DNA of 64,000 bases, from contig CM034547.1 of assembly GCA_020055645.1 (NCBI GenBank), forward strand, positions 26,622,513 to 26,686,512. The letters run 5' to 3'. This DNA comes from Tomocerus qinae (Eukaryota; Arthropoda; Collembola; Entomobryomorpha; Tomoceridae). Shown one piece after another: positions 35,301 through 48,200 of the stretch. The translations under genes and the position numbers were made by a program. The notes beneath the pieces are model-generated. The model did no database searches, was not told where the DNA came from, and was given only the letters and a program-made list of their open reading frames with translations. Positions within the stretch are counted from its first letter, which is position 1; each line of letters opens with the position of its first letter.

Positions 35301-36256
35301 AGAGCTGCTTTCACTGTCTGCACAAGTCAAAAGCAGATGTGAATAAAAATAGATCCAAACTCGTGGAAAAGAAAGAGTACAAAAATAGGCACATCATGAT
35401 AACACAAAAACTATGCAAGCCGAAGGCTCCTACCGAAATCTAGAGAAAAGGAAAGAGTGTGAAATAAAATAAACCAATCCCAAGTCCTACAAGAAAGCTC
35501 GTCCGATTATCTCTGTAGACAAAGGAAGTTGGCAATATTTAGAGCAATGGACGCATTTCCCACTTTCCCCACCCTTCAACACATTAAACATTTGCCTACT
35601 GGAGATCAAGAAGTGCATTTTACATTTTCTAAACATGATAGAATCAAGGTTGTTATATTTCTAATATTACAATACAGCAAAATTCTATATTTTAAAGAGT
35701 ACATTTTCAGTGGAATTTTCCATAACGAATTAATTCACGAATTCATTAATGCCTGATCCCCCCCTAACTACATGCAGTCAGGGGGGATCAGGCAAGGACG
35801 CATTGAGAAGAGGCTTAACGGGATGAAGCCCCCCTCCAAGAAAAAAAAATTTTGTAAGTGATCGGTTAGATGCCTTTATAGGAGGGCGTTGTTTGTCTAT
35901 CTGATCCCGAGTAACTTTAGACTGGAATAATATTTTTGAATTTCGTCTTCGGATTATGAAAATCATATTCCATTTCGTCAAAGAGTGCCAAATGTTTTTT
36001 TAAATGTTGAGTTTTTTGGGGCCCTATTCCAGTCCTGAAAATATTTATGGTATTGAAAACGTAAATGTGTTATAAAGTGGACAAAGGAACGAAAATGTAT
36101 TATAAAGTGGACAAAGGAGGAAACAGATGAGATTCCATGAGGTCCGGTGTATATTTTTGTGCCATAAAGGGTATTGGAGATTGGATAGTTTGGAGTGGAT
36201 GCCGTAAGTCAAGTAAAGTCAAAGTTAGGGAGAAGCAGTAGTGGGTTATGGTGCAT
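32303..36256. other. non-coding DNA with possible promoters
   Basis: No supported gene. TATAAAAG at 33101-33108 precedes TCAGT at 33138, 39 bases apart. An open frame of 70 codons at 34722-34934 follows a splice-acceptor-like TTTTTTTCAG and has one hydrophobic stretch, but nothing else supports it. A 13-bp GC-rich hairpin lies at 35751-35793 and a 30-bp direct repeat with TTATAAAGTGGACAAAGGA at about 36058-36118. Confidence 0.4.
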
Positions 36257-36264
36257 TATAAAAG
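36257..36264 (+). promoter_or_regulatory. TATA box of unknown transcript
   Basis: TATAAAAG; no clear initiator or gene follows within 300 bases. It could serve the GC-richer block from about 36.7 kb. Confidence 0.25.
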
Positions 36265-36689
36265 GATGTAACTCAAACTGAGTCACCGGCATCTACTTTG
36301 GAGTTTCACTCATCCTCGGAGGAGTTTTATGAATAGCAGAATGGTGGTGGTCGTGTTGTGATGAAGATATAGGTTTATTCCCCGTAGGTACTCTCCTGCC
36401 ACAATTGGCCAGGCTGACGAGGAAGAATTCCTTTTGCAATGTGTGTGGAATTGGAAATAGTCGTCATAAAATCATTTATTTGAAATAAAGAGTTGTTGCC
36501 ACTAAATACTTTTGCTGAGACGTATTTTGGTATATTTGAATTTATTTATTCGTCTGGCAGAATGGAGAAAACTGTTATTTACAGAGAGCATAACGACGTC
36601 TCGAGTTACAATGGCATGTTTGTAATGCGTTTGGCTCGGAAGAAAAGGAGCTGTAAAATGTTTAGATAAGTCGGTATCGTCGACATTCC

Positions 36690-37560
36690 GCTCCTTCGGA
36701 CCTTTTCAGTAAAGTCAAGTTTACAATTTTCTCACGGTCCATACGCGCAACAGACGAGAAAAAAGCAACAATTCAATTTTGAAGATTATATTTATTAGGG
36801 CAGAATGGAATTTCAATTCACGAGGGTCATCGTCATCGGAGAAAGAACATTTAATTCATCAACAACGTCCTTGATAAAATAATGTCCATCGGTTGTTTGT
36901 ATTCTGTTGTGTGTGGACGGTCTCTGGCTTGGCGTAGCGTTTGCGCTCGCACGTAAATTTTTCCGCATCGGTTTCCTTTGGAGGATTGTGAGTCGCTATC
37001 GAAATCGCACATTTCTCCGCTCTGCTTTTCTTTACTCCCGGGTGCAGGACTTCGGGTCGTTTCGGAGCAAAAAGCCCAGTGCTCGTATTTGATAGTCTTA
37101 AGATCCCAAGAAATAACGGCAGCAGCAGACGCTGCAAAAAATGAGAAACCAACAGCAGTTGAGCCAAGTCCGTCGACTCTTCTTGTTCTTCTGCAGTTCA
37201 ACTCTGTCGATTCTCCGTACAGCACATTATCCTACTTCACAGCTACTACAACCCCCGTGCTCTTCAGTTCTCATTCAGACCTTTCCGTATCAACATCCAC
37301 CAACTCGCTCTCCTCCGTCACCACAATATGTAATTCTTTGTGTCGTCGTGTCTTGTGTTGTTCTTCTTGTGATTGTGTGTATATACCAAGTGAATATTAT
37401 TGCAAATTGGATCTCACTCAAATTGGACAGCTTATCATCCAGGTTCGTTCGTTATTTAATACTTAATTGTATTGATTTGGTTCGAGTAGAATTGAACCAG
37501 CGGCGTCAGCGAAAACTAGTCTGTACTAGATTGTCACGAATGGAATGAATAAATAAAATA
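36690..37560. other. GC-richer block, possible 5' exon or promoter
   Basis: Base composition is clearly richer in G and C than the surroundings, with open frames on both strands (up to 162 codons) that are low-complexity and contradict each other. CATCCAG|GTTCGT at about 37442 could be a donor, and TCAGT plus TCAGACC occur at about 37263-37280. I read it as a promoter or untranslated first exon rather than protein. Confidence 0.3.
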
Positions 37561-39343
37561 AAATAAATACAGGATAATGTTGGGGAAAAGAATAAATGAG
37601 TTATTTAAATCGTAGTAAATCTTGCTTATTTATTTAAGCCTCTCCTCGCCTGTACATTTCCATTAGGGCAGTGTCAATAGAGAGAGAGAGCGGAAGACGT
37701 TCAATTAAAAGGATGCGAGAGTAGAATCAATTCAAAGGGTTATGTCCTTTTTATTTTGACTTTGGCCATGTCCACTCTCATCTATACCATTCAATAAATC
37801 ATCATAACCCTTTCATCTCGTATAACAACTCCGACTATAATATTATTAGTGTTAGGTACTATATAGTTAGCATAAATGGATGAGTGTGAGAATGCTCTCT
37901 GGTTAGATTCAATGTTGACTCGGAACTAAACTCTAGAGAAAACAAAGCCGCAGACAGACAGATACTTTACACACACTCCTATCCTGCCTCCTCGTAATTA
38001 CTACTCTCTCTCTCACTCTACGCACATTTATACTCGGTAGTATATTATTCAGTCTGCCAGCAAAAAACGAGTCGAATCGGGAGCTGTGCCCAAACTAACA
38101 AAGGATTAGACCGACATTGCAAATACTCGTACACCACATAACCTTTGATATTTCTTCCATTGAAAGGTTATTTAATGAGTTGAGAAACAAGTGTGTGACG
38201 TCAGTGAGGTCAATAGAGGTTTGTTTAATTTAATGCCTTTGAATTACGATATTATTTGGCAAATGTTGATGGTCCTGCGGTTTGTCTCCCGTCCTTGGAT
38301 CAAACTGCAACTTTTGTGTGTACTTAAGGAACTCGAGTCCTCGGAGAGAATCATTTAGGTCGATTTGTGTGTCGTTTGGCTGATAGGTGCATTGACTCGC
38401 ATTCCAAATTGCATCAGAGAGAGAGATGGCATCTTTACTGAACCAGTCGTCATCAACTGCAACTACAGTTAACAATATCCAGGAAAGCCTCGGGCATTCC
38501 ATTGCTCCATTTTCTCTCTCTCTCTTTCTCTGACCTCCCAGATAGTAACCACTCGACAATCAAGACTCTCTTTCCATCTTATTTTATGTAAAATATGTAG
38601 ACATAAATATCCATAGTGTACGCCAAACCACAACATACAAATTTCTGGGCAATTTTTTTCGGTTTCACTTTTACCCAAGATGCTTGCATTTTCCTTGCTA
38701 TGCCTCCTAAAGATACTGACACTATGTAAGGTAGGGAAAGCATCAAGTATAAGATTTTTATATGGTATGATTTATATGGTGAAAGTTGTAGGAGACGGTG
38801 GATGTTGGAGAGTGGCCGGTGTATTATTTTGTAGGTTCATGTTTGGTGACATATATTAGTGTTTGTGGAAGAGTTGAGTGCGGGAGACATTTTTGAGGTG
38901 GAGGAGGAAAGTGAAGGTGAAATGTGCGACGCTGGTGAAAGCGGACAAAGTGAATGTAGTCAAACGGAGTGTAAATTTCAATATCTTTTGGGGTTTTCAG
39001 GTGCTGTTTTCGGAATTGGACTCGGACAATTTATATTCTTCGGACGTGGAGAAAGTGCGTGAAAGTGGAGTAATAATAATAATAGACCGAGTCGTCGTCG
39101 GTGCACTAGTTAAATTATATTAGTAGACAAACCGTGGCTTGCAACTCGCTAATAATTTAGCCAGCTTGGGCCGTAAACGAAACCGCAACTTGTCCGAAAT
39201 AAATACGACTTTCTTTTCCTCCTACCAGTCAACTTTCCCTACCAAGAAATGAAGCATTTTACATTGTTCAATTAACTCAATGGTTAAATTGAGCCGAGGT
39301 GTCTACTGATGATCAAGATCTCTACCACCACAAGTCACCAATC
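37561..39343. other. non-coding DNA
   Basis: GA/CT-rich runs (about 37680, 38410, 38515). No gene supported. Confidence 0.5.
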
Positions 39344-39380
39344 ATGAAGATGCGATTCCATCTGCTCTTCCTCTTTGCAG
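39344..39380 (+). CDS. possible first coding exon with signal peptide start
   Basis: ATG at 39344 reads MKMRFHLLFLFAG and ends at GCAG|GTAATTTC, a donor at 39381 in phase 1, the same phase as the exon at 26596. The remaining exons were not recognised; the introns would have to be long. The product is unknown. It could equally be a chance frame. Confidence 0.35.
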
Positions 39381-39445
39381 GTAATTTCTTTTCACACTCT
39401 CAATTAATTAACAAACCTAAAATTAAACCGCTCCAAATATGTAAT

Positions 39446-39560
39446 GCCTCGGATAGAGTCTCACTTGCTTTTCACAAAGGACGATTCATAAATAACCCAG
39501 GCATTTTAAATTTTAGGCAGAATTTGAAGTGAAAGGGAAAGTGAGGCTGAAAAGGTAGCT
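39446..39560. repeat. foldback block shared with 58269-58413
   Basis: Begins GCCTCGGATAGAGTCTCACT and ends AAAAGGTAGCT. The first 30 bases match the other copy at 29. CTTTTCAC at the left and GTGAAAG at the right are complementary, so each copy folds back on itself. Confidence 0.6.
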
Positions 39561-42500
39561 CAAATAATATTAAGTAATGGTCGAAAGATGAAAGTTAAAT
39601 GGTAACATGGTATTTGCATTAGATGGATGTAATCAGTTTGGACACGACAGAGTTAAGTGAATGTTTCATGACGAGTGTTAGGAAGGGTGACCTATAAAAC
39701 GGTGACAAGTCTTGACTGATGAAATAAAGGAGCAAACGCATTTGGTTTCCAATTTGCAATTACGTCGCTGTTAAAGTGAGTTTATTTATTTAGGTTGCTG
39801 TAAGCCGAAAGAAGATTTTGTTCCATTTGTATGTAGGTTAAGGCATAATCTTATACATTTCACTATCTGGCCTTGTCACTCCATTTTCAACATTTGGCAA
39901 TAGTTGTTGACATATATCGACCTTCTTACGTGGGAAACGACCTTTCCAATAACAAAACTAAAGTTTTGCATGGATTCTCTTTTGACGGATAGAATTAGAT
40001 GGATTTAATTCCAAAGTTGATGGTATTTAACACATGTTTATGCAGTATTTGAGTGTGGGTGCTAATCGAGTAGCAAAAGAAGGTATTGATAGTGGAGGGA
40101 ATGGAGGTAAGTGACACATTAAAATTTTTATTATGAAAGGCGCAGTTGAGATGGGGCCACGGCTTCGTGTCTTGTTTCAGTTTTTATGGGAAATTACACA
40201 CTTGGATAAAGTTACGACTGGAGCTGAGTTGAGTTGAGTCGGTTAAAGTAGTACTTATTGTTGGTAAAAGGTACACACGACATGGACGTGAGACGGACCA
40301 AACTTTGTAATATTTCAGAACGTGAAAGGAGCCAACTCTCTCGCCAGACATAATAAATAGTAATATTAAAGAGCATAGAATTCTCCACTATTTATTGACT
40401 CACGTACAAAGAGAGCCCCATCAAAAATGTGCACTTTCCATACATAAAGGTCACAAATGCTCAAACTATGTTGCGGTATTTTAAGAAACAAATACTACTC
40501 TTAGCCTTACTACTCTTACTAGTCTTAGCTATAATTCAAGTGGAGTACATAAAAATGTGTAAGGCATAAGGACTATAAAATATCGATCAGATGAACGTGT
40601 CATGTGGCTGCGAGTTGTTAAAGTGTGCAGAGAGAGCGAGAAATGACTAAAATAGAAAGAGAGCGTATGATTTGACTTTTTTGCAGCGGAATTAACTGTA
40701 TAAAGTGCACTTAAGACTTTTACTGTTGTTATAAGATAATTATTATGTTCACTTTGTTCACAAACTTGCCTTTTCCTCCCTTGTGCCATTTTTTGTAAGG
40801 TCCGTAAGGTTAACTCGCCATTTTATGGGCTTAGAGAAATGTGTTTTGTCGTAGTGGCAACTTTGTTGTGTTCTATTGCATTCTATTGTAGTAGTAAATA
40901 TTACACCGTATCCTCCTATTGGAAAATGAGCTCCCGTTTGACGTTGAATTCCTTGGATCGATTGTCAGAGGATTTATTACAGCTTTCTATTCATATACTC
41001 TATACCCAGATATGTCATGTACCACGTTCTGCTGCAGTCTCTCCTATATCCACTCCTCTTTCATCTAAACCAACTACCGTAAATATCCCATTAAACACCT
41101 CCCACTACTACACCCTATACTAAATACTTTGCAAAGCTTTTATTGATTAGTCTCTGCTCAAATGTGGAATAGATTTTGGAAAAGCATTTGATACAATTTT
41201 AACTATTTTCTACATTACACTATCTAGAAATGGATACATTTAGAAACGGATACATTTTAATAATACTTTGTCATAGATACAAGGAAGGGTTTTTGGTGGG
41301 TATTTACGATGTGTACCCACATAGCATTATGTGAGCTTAGCGAAGCCACTTTAGCCCACTCAGAGAGTCTGAAGAATTTAAGAAAGGAGGGATGGCAGGA
41401 GAGAAAGCAGTCCACAATCCAATCCGAGGCAATCGACTATAAATACCTATAAATAAATATACGTTATCGATATATTGGGATAAGATATAATGCAATGTGT
41501 GTACATAGTTGAAGCATCTCCTGAATTTACTCTCATCCTATCTCTATTGTACTTGTTTAACTTGTTCGTCTTTCTCTCTGGCTATGCACTTTGCAAATTT
41601 ATACAGCAGCTCTTGCGATTATTTCGATACTTTTGTTTCTATGAATGATTTGGTATATATGTAGGATATCTTAATTGTAGCCTCCTCCGACAGAAAAAAG
41701 AAGTGGTACGTTTAATATAATGTAATGCAATAACTCTCCGGGATTTCTCAGTCAGCTCCTCCTCGTTCTCTGTCGACTGCCCTAGTTGCAATGAAAAATG
41801 AAGGGCTAATGATGGTGCGGGAACACAAAAGTTTTCCTCCTTCCTCTACCACTCATCGGATGGTAATCTCGCTCTTAATGGAATGTACCTTTTCAAAAGA
41901 AATGAAAATATTGATATTTCTTCTTTTGTTGAGTGCATCTCCTCTGTTTATTTTAAAACGGCAATTCTCTGTTTGTTTTGTGTTGGGAATTTCTCATCCT
42001 CAGTCATCAGTCGCTATTTACATTAGGGATTTGGTTAGAAATGATAATCGATAAATAATTGAGAGGGAGGGAGACCCAATTTCCTGCTATTATTATAACA
42101 GCCGGGTTTAGCTCTGTAATTTCAAAGTAGCAATTGTGGAAGCGAAGAGACAAAGGAGGGACCAAATATGAAACATTAATCGTCCATCACAGATGAGCAG
42201 AGGAGGAGGAAGCGTTTTGATGCCGGAAGAACGTCTACATACTCCAAATACCCCGAAATACTCGGAAATAGTCCAAGCAAAAGGACATGTGCAAGTGCAT
42301 TAATAACTCGGAGGTATATTAAGACATGGAACGCGTGATTTAAAATTCTGTACGCACCAGTGGCGATAAATAAAAGAGACTGTCGTTTCATGTCGGTTCA
42401 CTCCAAGTCATTTTTGACTGTCTTTGCCTTGTTGCATCTTAATTTTTTACGCGAGGCGGAAACTGTCAAAGGGACTTTCTATGCACACAACAAACTCTTT

Positions 42501-45142
42501 CTTTCTTCTTCCCCACCACACGAGACTGAAATAAAAAGATTTGATTTGGCTTTACATCTTTTTATTTCGTAATTTAGTCTGCCACGTGTACATCTATCTA
42601 TTCGTATTTATTATATTCAGGTGTACGTACAAGATCTGATTCAATTTAGCCAACCACGAAAAAAGGAATATATCAAGAGGAGGATTTTTTCAAGAGGCAA
42701 GGAATTATTTCGGTCGACGTCTCTTTATGTACTTTCATCTCTCTATTCATTCATCACTCATTCAACTCTTTCCATTGGAAATCCGGGACTGTCATCTTGC
42801 AAAGAGACGTCTATTAAATCCGTCTTTTATTTTACATTCATGTTTATGATATGACTGACTAATTGGTTTCCTTTTCACAAAATCCGACTCTCTCTCGTCC
42901 GTTGAAACTCACTTCCTCTGCGAATCCAAATCAACTCTTTTCAATTCGTAAATGTAAATGTATAGAAATTGTGACGTCACTTTGTCTTTGATGTGCTCAT
43001 GGCCGAGGGATAAATGGAAAGAGTTTACAGTAATGATATTTGTATTTATTTTGTATTATTAGGTTTGTTGATTTAGACTTGGAGGATTTAGGATTTCAAG
43101 AGTCTCTCTCGTTACTGCTTTGAAGATAAAGTAAAAGTGATTATAGCAGATGAATGTAAATATGTTCCTCGGGAGGCAACTCGGGAGGGACGTATAAAAA
43201 TGTATATTAGTACTTAAGACTGCATTATATACAGACTAACAGCATAATTCAAGAGTTTCTTTATTCCGTCCCATTTAACTCGACAATAGGATTATAACAT
43301 ATCATAGACTAGTACATGGATAGGTATTATGTGTGGATAGGTATGCATGGATATAGGTATATGGATAGGTATGCATGTATGGGTATTAGGTATATTATGT
43401 GGATAGGTATGGCCATTAAGTTCTTGCATGTTGGGTGTATGGAATTTTATCTGATGTGCCCCGCTATGTAATCCACTTTACTTTGAACATTCAATCTTGG
43501 CAATTGAGTTCCATGTCATAGTTATTGTGCTGAGACGATCGATCGTATTTAAGTGATCAAGCAACTGGAGCGTGGCAGCAACTGAAAGGGTGTAACAACC
43601 ATCTCTATAAATAAGAATTTGATACGTCCATTAATGCCAAGTAAATATAATAATTTAACACGCTTTGATTAATCATCCCAAAACAAACTTAAACACAATC
43701 CCAACAAAATATTTTAGGCACCTCTTAAGTCCTCTGGAGTGATAAACGGAAGAATAGATAATGGTGTTTGCCTTGGTGCTTGGGTCCATGAAATCTTCGC
43801 ATCTTGTTCTGATTTCCTTTCTCTTCCCGCTTTCCTCTCGGTTTCCGAGGTTAGACCAGCACAACGGGCCTTCCTTTTGTCTTTAAATAATATCCTCAAC
43901 TTGTACAACGACACAAAACAGTCCTTTCCACTCCTATTTGGCCATTCTTTGTTATAATATTATACATGTCTCGTCTCTTTCCTCATCTCAAATCCACACA
44001 AAGCATTTTAAAAGTTAAAGTTTGGCGAAAATGTTATTTTAGAAGGAAAAGGAAATCAAAAAAGTATTAACGAAATCTGCCATTGAAACGTAACTGATTT
44101 AAAAAGCGAATAAAAGTACACGAGTGAAAATTGAAAGGAAAACGGAGGAAGGAGAGAGGTAGTCGCGCCATTGTTTGGTTAGTACAGTTCTTTGTGTTCT
44201 CTCTATTGCCATTTCCTACTCTTTTCACGGCTGTAAAATATCCTCAAAGTAAGCGGTAGGAAATATATTCCGTCCCTTCCATATGGCTTAAGGAGATATT
44301 TATTCTACTGCACGGAAATATTCCAAACACTAAAACTTGTTCGTTGTATAGGTCAGTTAGAGCTGACCTTTAATTCAGTTGCAATGCATCTTTTTGAATA
44401 TTTAATCCCCTCATCAAGTAAAGTGACGTCTAATGAGATTGGCCAACCATTTTTGCATCATTAACTAGTGTCACATTGTCTTTCAACCTTAACAAAAAAC
44501 TGAGACTCACCCCTGACATTTGCCAAAATTTTGCACTTGTGAATTATTTCTACAACCTTAATTGTAGAATGAGTGACACAACTGAGTGACACTGAGTTGC
44601 AAAATTTATTGCATATTCCCCATATGCAAAATAGTCACTGGTAATTATACGGAGAATTTTAAGTTGACTTTCCTGACAGCATTTCGAAATGCCACTTTCT
44701 TAATAACTACCAAACTCTCATTATGTCAATCCATTAAATCAACTCGAATTATAAACTTTTAACAGCAGTCTATACATACAGGGCCATTTAAATCTACATT
44801 TTCTTGCGTCAACTCTGAAACAACTTCAGTCAGCCTTTTGTTAAAACCTTTTTTCGTTTTTGCCTTTTTAACAGCGAGTGTAGAGGTACAAATACAGCAT
44901 AAATTCCGTTAAAAATGAACTGAATACTGCACAACATTTTTCTTAATGGGAAAGTACAAAAATAAACTGCAAGAGATATATAAGAACGTTATCACGACCT
45001 TAGAAAATGAATACCCTGTATCTCGGTAATGGAGCGAATAAGAAATAGGATGGTGAGATTGAGTTTTATCAGTGGTGGGTGTAGCAGTAGAGGACAAGTA
45101 ATAATTTAGATTGGTTATTCATTCCTTTCGGTTGGGGCAATA
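39561..45142. other. non-coding DNA
   Basis: No supported gene. A GGATAGGTAT-rich low-complexity tract lies at about 43317-43412. A hydrophobic frame at 41902 (MKILIFLLLLSASPLF) lacks a donor or further support. Confidence 0.5.
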
Positions 45143-45223
45143 ATGAATCTATTGATTTTGTTTTCCTTCCTTTCCATTAGTTTATTGGTTTTTCATGTCA
45201 TTGGAGAGACAATTGTGTCCCGG
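45143..45223 (+). CDS. possible first coding exon with signal peptide
   Basis: ATG at 45143 reads a strongly hydrophobic leader (MNLLILFSFLSISLLVFHVI, then GETIVSR) of signal-peptide form with a plausible cleavage site. It runs into CGG|GTAAGTAG, a good donor at 45224, in phase 0. No partner exon was recognised downstream. Confidence 0.35.
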
Positions 45224-48200
45224 GTAAGTAGGCGGGTTGTTTTAATCACAGTAGAAGATTAAAACTGGTACATGAGGATTTTGGGTATGTGATAATGGAG
45301 AAGGATGTGGATGGCCGCAAGGCAGAGACGGAAGAATCTGTGCATAAATAAGAAAGAGAAAGAAAGTCGTCATCTTATTTGTTGAGAGAGGGAAATGTCA
45401 GCGGGAAATTGATTTAGCGTCTAAATCTGATCAACGACTGCCGACACTCGTTCCAACATTCATAATGCAACTCTCATGTCGACATCCTCCACTTTTTGCT
45501 TTGCTAACCTGGAAAAACAACAATTTTCTCGCTTGTCTCCAGAATTAATACTATTTGCTTTTCTCTCAATAATCCCCAATCGCTCTTCTTTTGTCTCGTT
45601 TTTCCCGATTTTCTTAAAGCCTCCCGTTCAGTGTCAAATCCTTTTCAGTTTAATCATTATTTATTATCATTTTTACGGCATTTCCACTCCAGACAATTTT
45701 GTTATAATACCCGAGATATTAGATTTCAAACTGGATGCAAAAATTGTCTTCAATTTACAAAAAATTGGTCAATTATTTTCCGCTGATGATGTTGTGATCT
45801 TAAACTGGAAGAAAAAGAAAGCATCAACTTGCAAAATTTTAAACGTTTAATGTCGTTTGTGCGTAGGAGACAAGAAAAAGTGGGTTATGTAGCTGTTCTA
45901 GTTTGGTAGAAGCAAAAAGGGTTTAAAATGGTCTGTTAAAATTGGAATGTAATTAGCATAAATAAATGTGGTGGCGAGGGCGGTGAGTTGATGGGGCTTA
46001 TGTAAAATATTGAGTGTTAGGCTTAGCATATGTTTGTTTTGGGATGTGTGGCGTGACTGGAAAGAGACTGCATTAGGCGAAACGACAATGCCAGGAAAAG
46101 AACAGAGGAAAGGAGGTGAAAGTCTCATGAATATTGAAGAATGTGCACACACCAAAAACTCTCGTCTACCCTACTTTCCCCATCGATTCTCACTCCAATG
46201 TTTAATTAACAACCCCCAATTCCCAAAACATTATTTTCAATAAAAATACACTATGAATACATTTACCGTTGCTGCTGCCGGGGAAAAGAGACAGGAGGAA
46301 GACAAATACGTTGGAATACTTGGATCATTTGATAGTTTATCGGATGTGTTGGAGGGCGGGATTCGGGTATCAATGTGCGTAGAGTGGTTAAGTGTAATGA
46401 TTGTTGTACATAATTTTAATGTGTGTTCTTGAGGAGAAATAAGATTGTAAATGGAGAGAAGTGGTAGCGACGCTGTAGACGAACTTTTGATTTATGTTAT
46501 CGCCTGAAAACCTTGATATTGTCCAAGTTTTTGTTTTAAAAATTTGGCCGAGTGCCAAGTTGAGAGTACATCTCAAAGGGCAAATTGGCCCACTTCCAAT
46601 GTCCTCCGCTAAATTTATTATACACAATGTCCGTATTGCACGAATCACTTCTTTGCATATCCAGCAGCAGTCAACGACGAGATTGAAACAAAGTGCATCC
46701 ATTTTTAGGTCAAAAACACTGCATCCCTTGTTATTACCAATTGCATCAATCCCTCATCAATCCATTTTCCTCTTCACAATAAAATTATGGTCGTAAGGAT
46801 CTCAATACGGAATAAAAGTGCAAATATGGTTTTTATGGTTTCAATAGTTTCTAGATTCGTAGGGAAACTTTTATTGGCCATTGGCACTACATGATTCCAG
46901 ACAAAAGACAAGTTTTATTGCGGGCATTATTGGTAAGACAGGAAAGACAGGAATTATTGGTACGTCTACGTAATAATGTGAACATTCAAACTAGACGTGA
47001 CACTTTCATTTAGTGGGGGAAAGTTGATTCTGAAATTGGACAGAAAATGTTGCGCACAAAAATTCAAAAAAGTAGTAAATAGTTAAGTTGGTTGGAGGAA
47101 GGGGAAGCAGACGTCAGAAAGTTGAACAAAGTTTTGGATGCCGTAAATATTTAAGGAAAGTGGTCGGAGAGAGTAAATATCATCATTCCTGTTGTATCTC
47201 TTGTGCAAGTACAATGTTATGCAGCAGACTCCGAATTGTGTTCAAGTCTCCATTACAGCCTTTCTCAGAGATGCTCCTTGAAAAGATATTACGGACACGT
47301 CACTTTAATAAATGTGATTTAATGCACAGACTTATGGCACAATTAAATATGCTTTTTGCCCAGTTTTTTGTCGCCTTTTTTGCGGTGGCTGCCAGAGTCG
47401 TGCTTTGTCTGCAATTTGTTGTGAGGGAAAGCGGGTGGTGGCTGAAGAATAAATAAACATGTGATAATTGTGGTTTAGGAAGAATTAAAATAAACATTAA
47501 TTTGAACTGTGGGAGGATTCTTTGGACAGTCTCGTTTTGGGGCGGAATTACATACCTTCATAACAACATCCATAAGAATAACAGACAATGTTATTCTTCC
47601 TCCTCTATGCAAAGAGAAATAACGATCCGTGCATGCATCCAACTCGGCTCGTATAAAATACAATGCATCCAACTCGGAGGGTCATTCATGTGATTAAAAA
47701 TGGGAATGAAAATAAATGATGAAAATGACAAAATGAATAAAATTGGGCGGATGATTGCAATTAAGAGAGAATGTTATTCAGAGTTTATTGTTTGAGTTTG
47801 TTTTGTAATTGAGGCGACAGCAAGTTTTGGTCGAGATCGGAAATTATCGTTTGGAAAAGCCAGCTGAGAAAGTTGCAAGTTATTTATGTGGAGGAAAACG
47901 TGGGAGATAAGACAGATAAGTACCAAATCCAAGACTATAATGCAATACAAGAGATAACTAACCAACCTAATACCCGAATGTAATAGTCGAATATAATACC
48001 CGGGTATACTTTGGTCGCTTTTGTTCTGGCAAAGTTTTTGCAGTATATGATTACGCTTTTTACGTAAGTCTGTATGCAAAGGAAATGTGTGAATGGAGAA
48101 AGTAGGCCTGGCTAACGACTTTCACCCGCTTGCTCCGTTCCTGAATTTCAACTACATAATATACCTAATCTAAGACTGGCTAACGATTCTAGTTTTCTAC

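Noticed and set aside
36851-37548. Open frames of 124, 162 and 135 codons on both strands
   Set aside because: They overlap on opposite strands, are low-complexity, and show no family pattern; higher GC content explains the missing stops.
47088-47456. Frame of 122 codons
   Set aside because: No ATG-supported start context, splice signal or family pattern.
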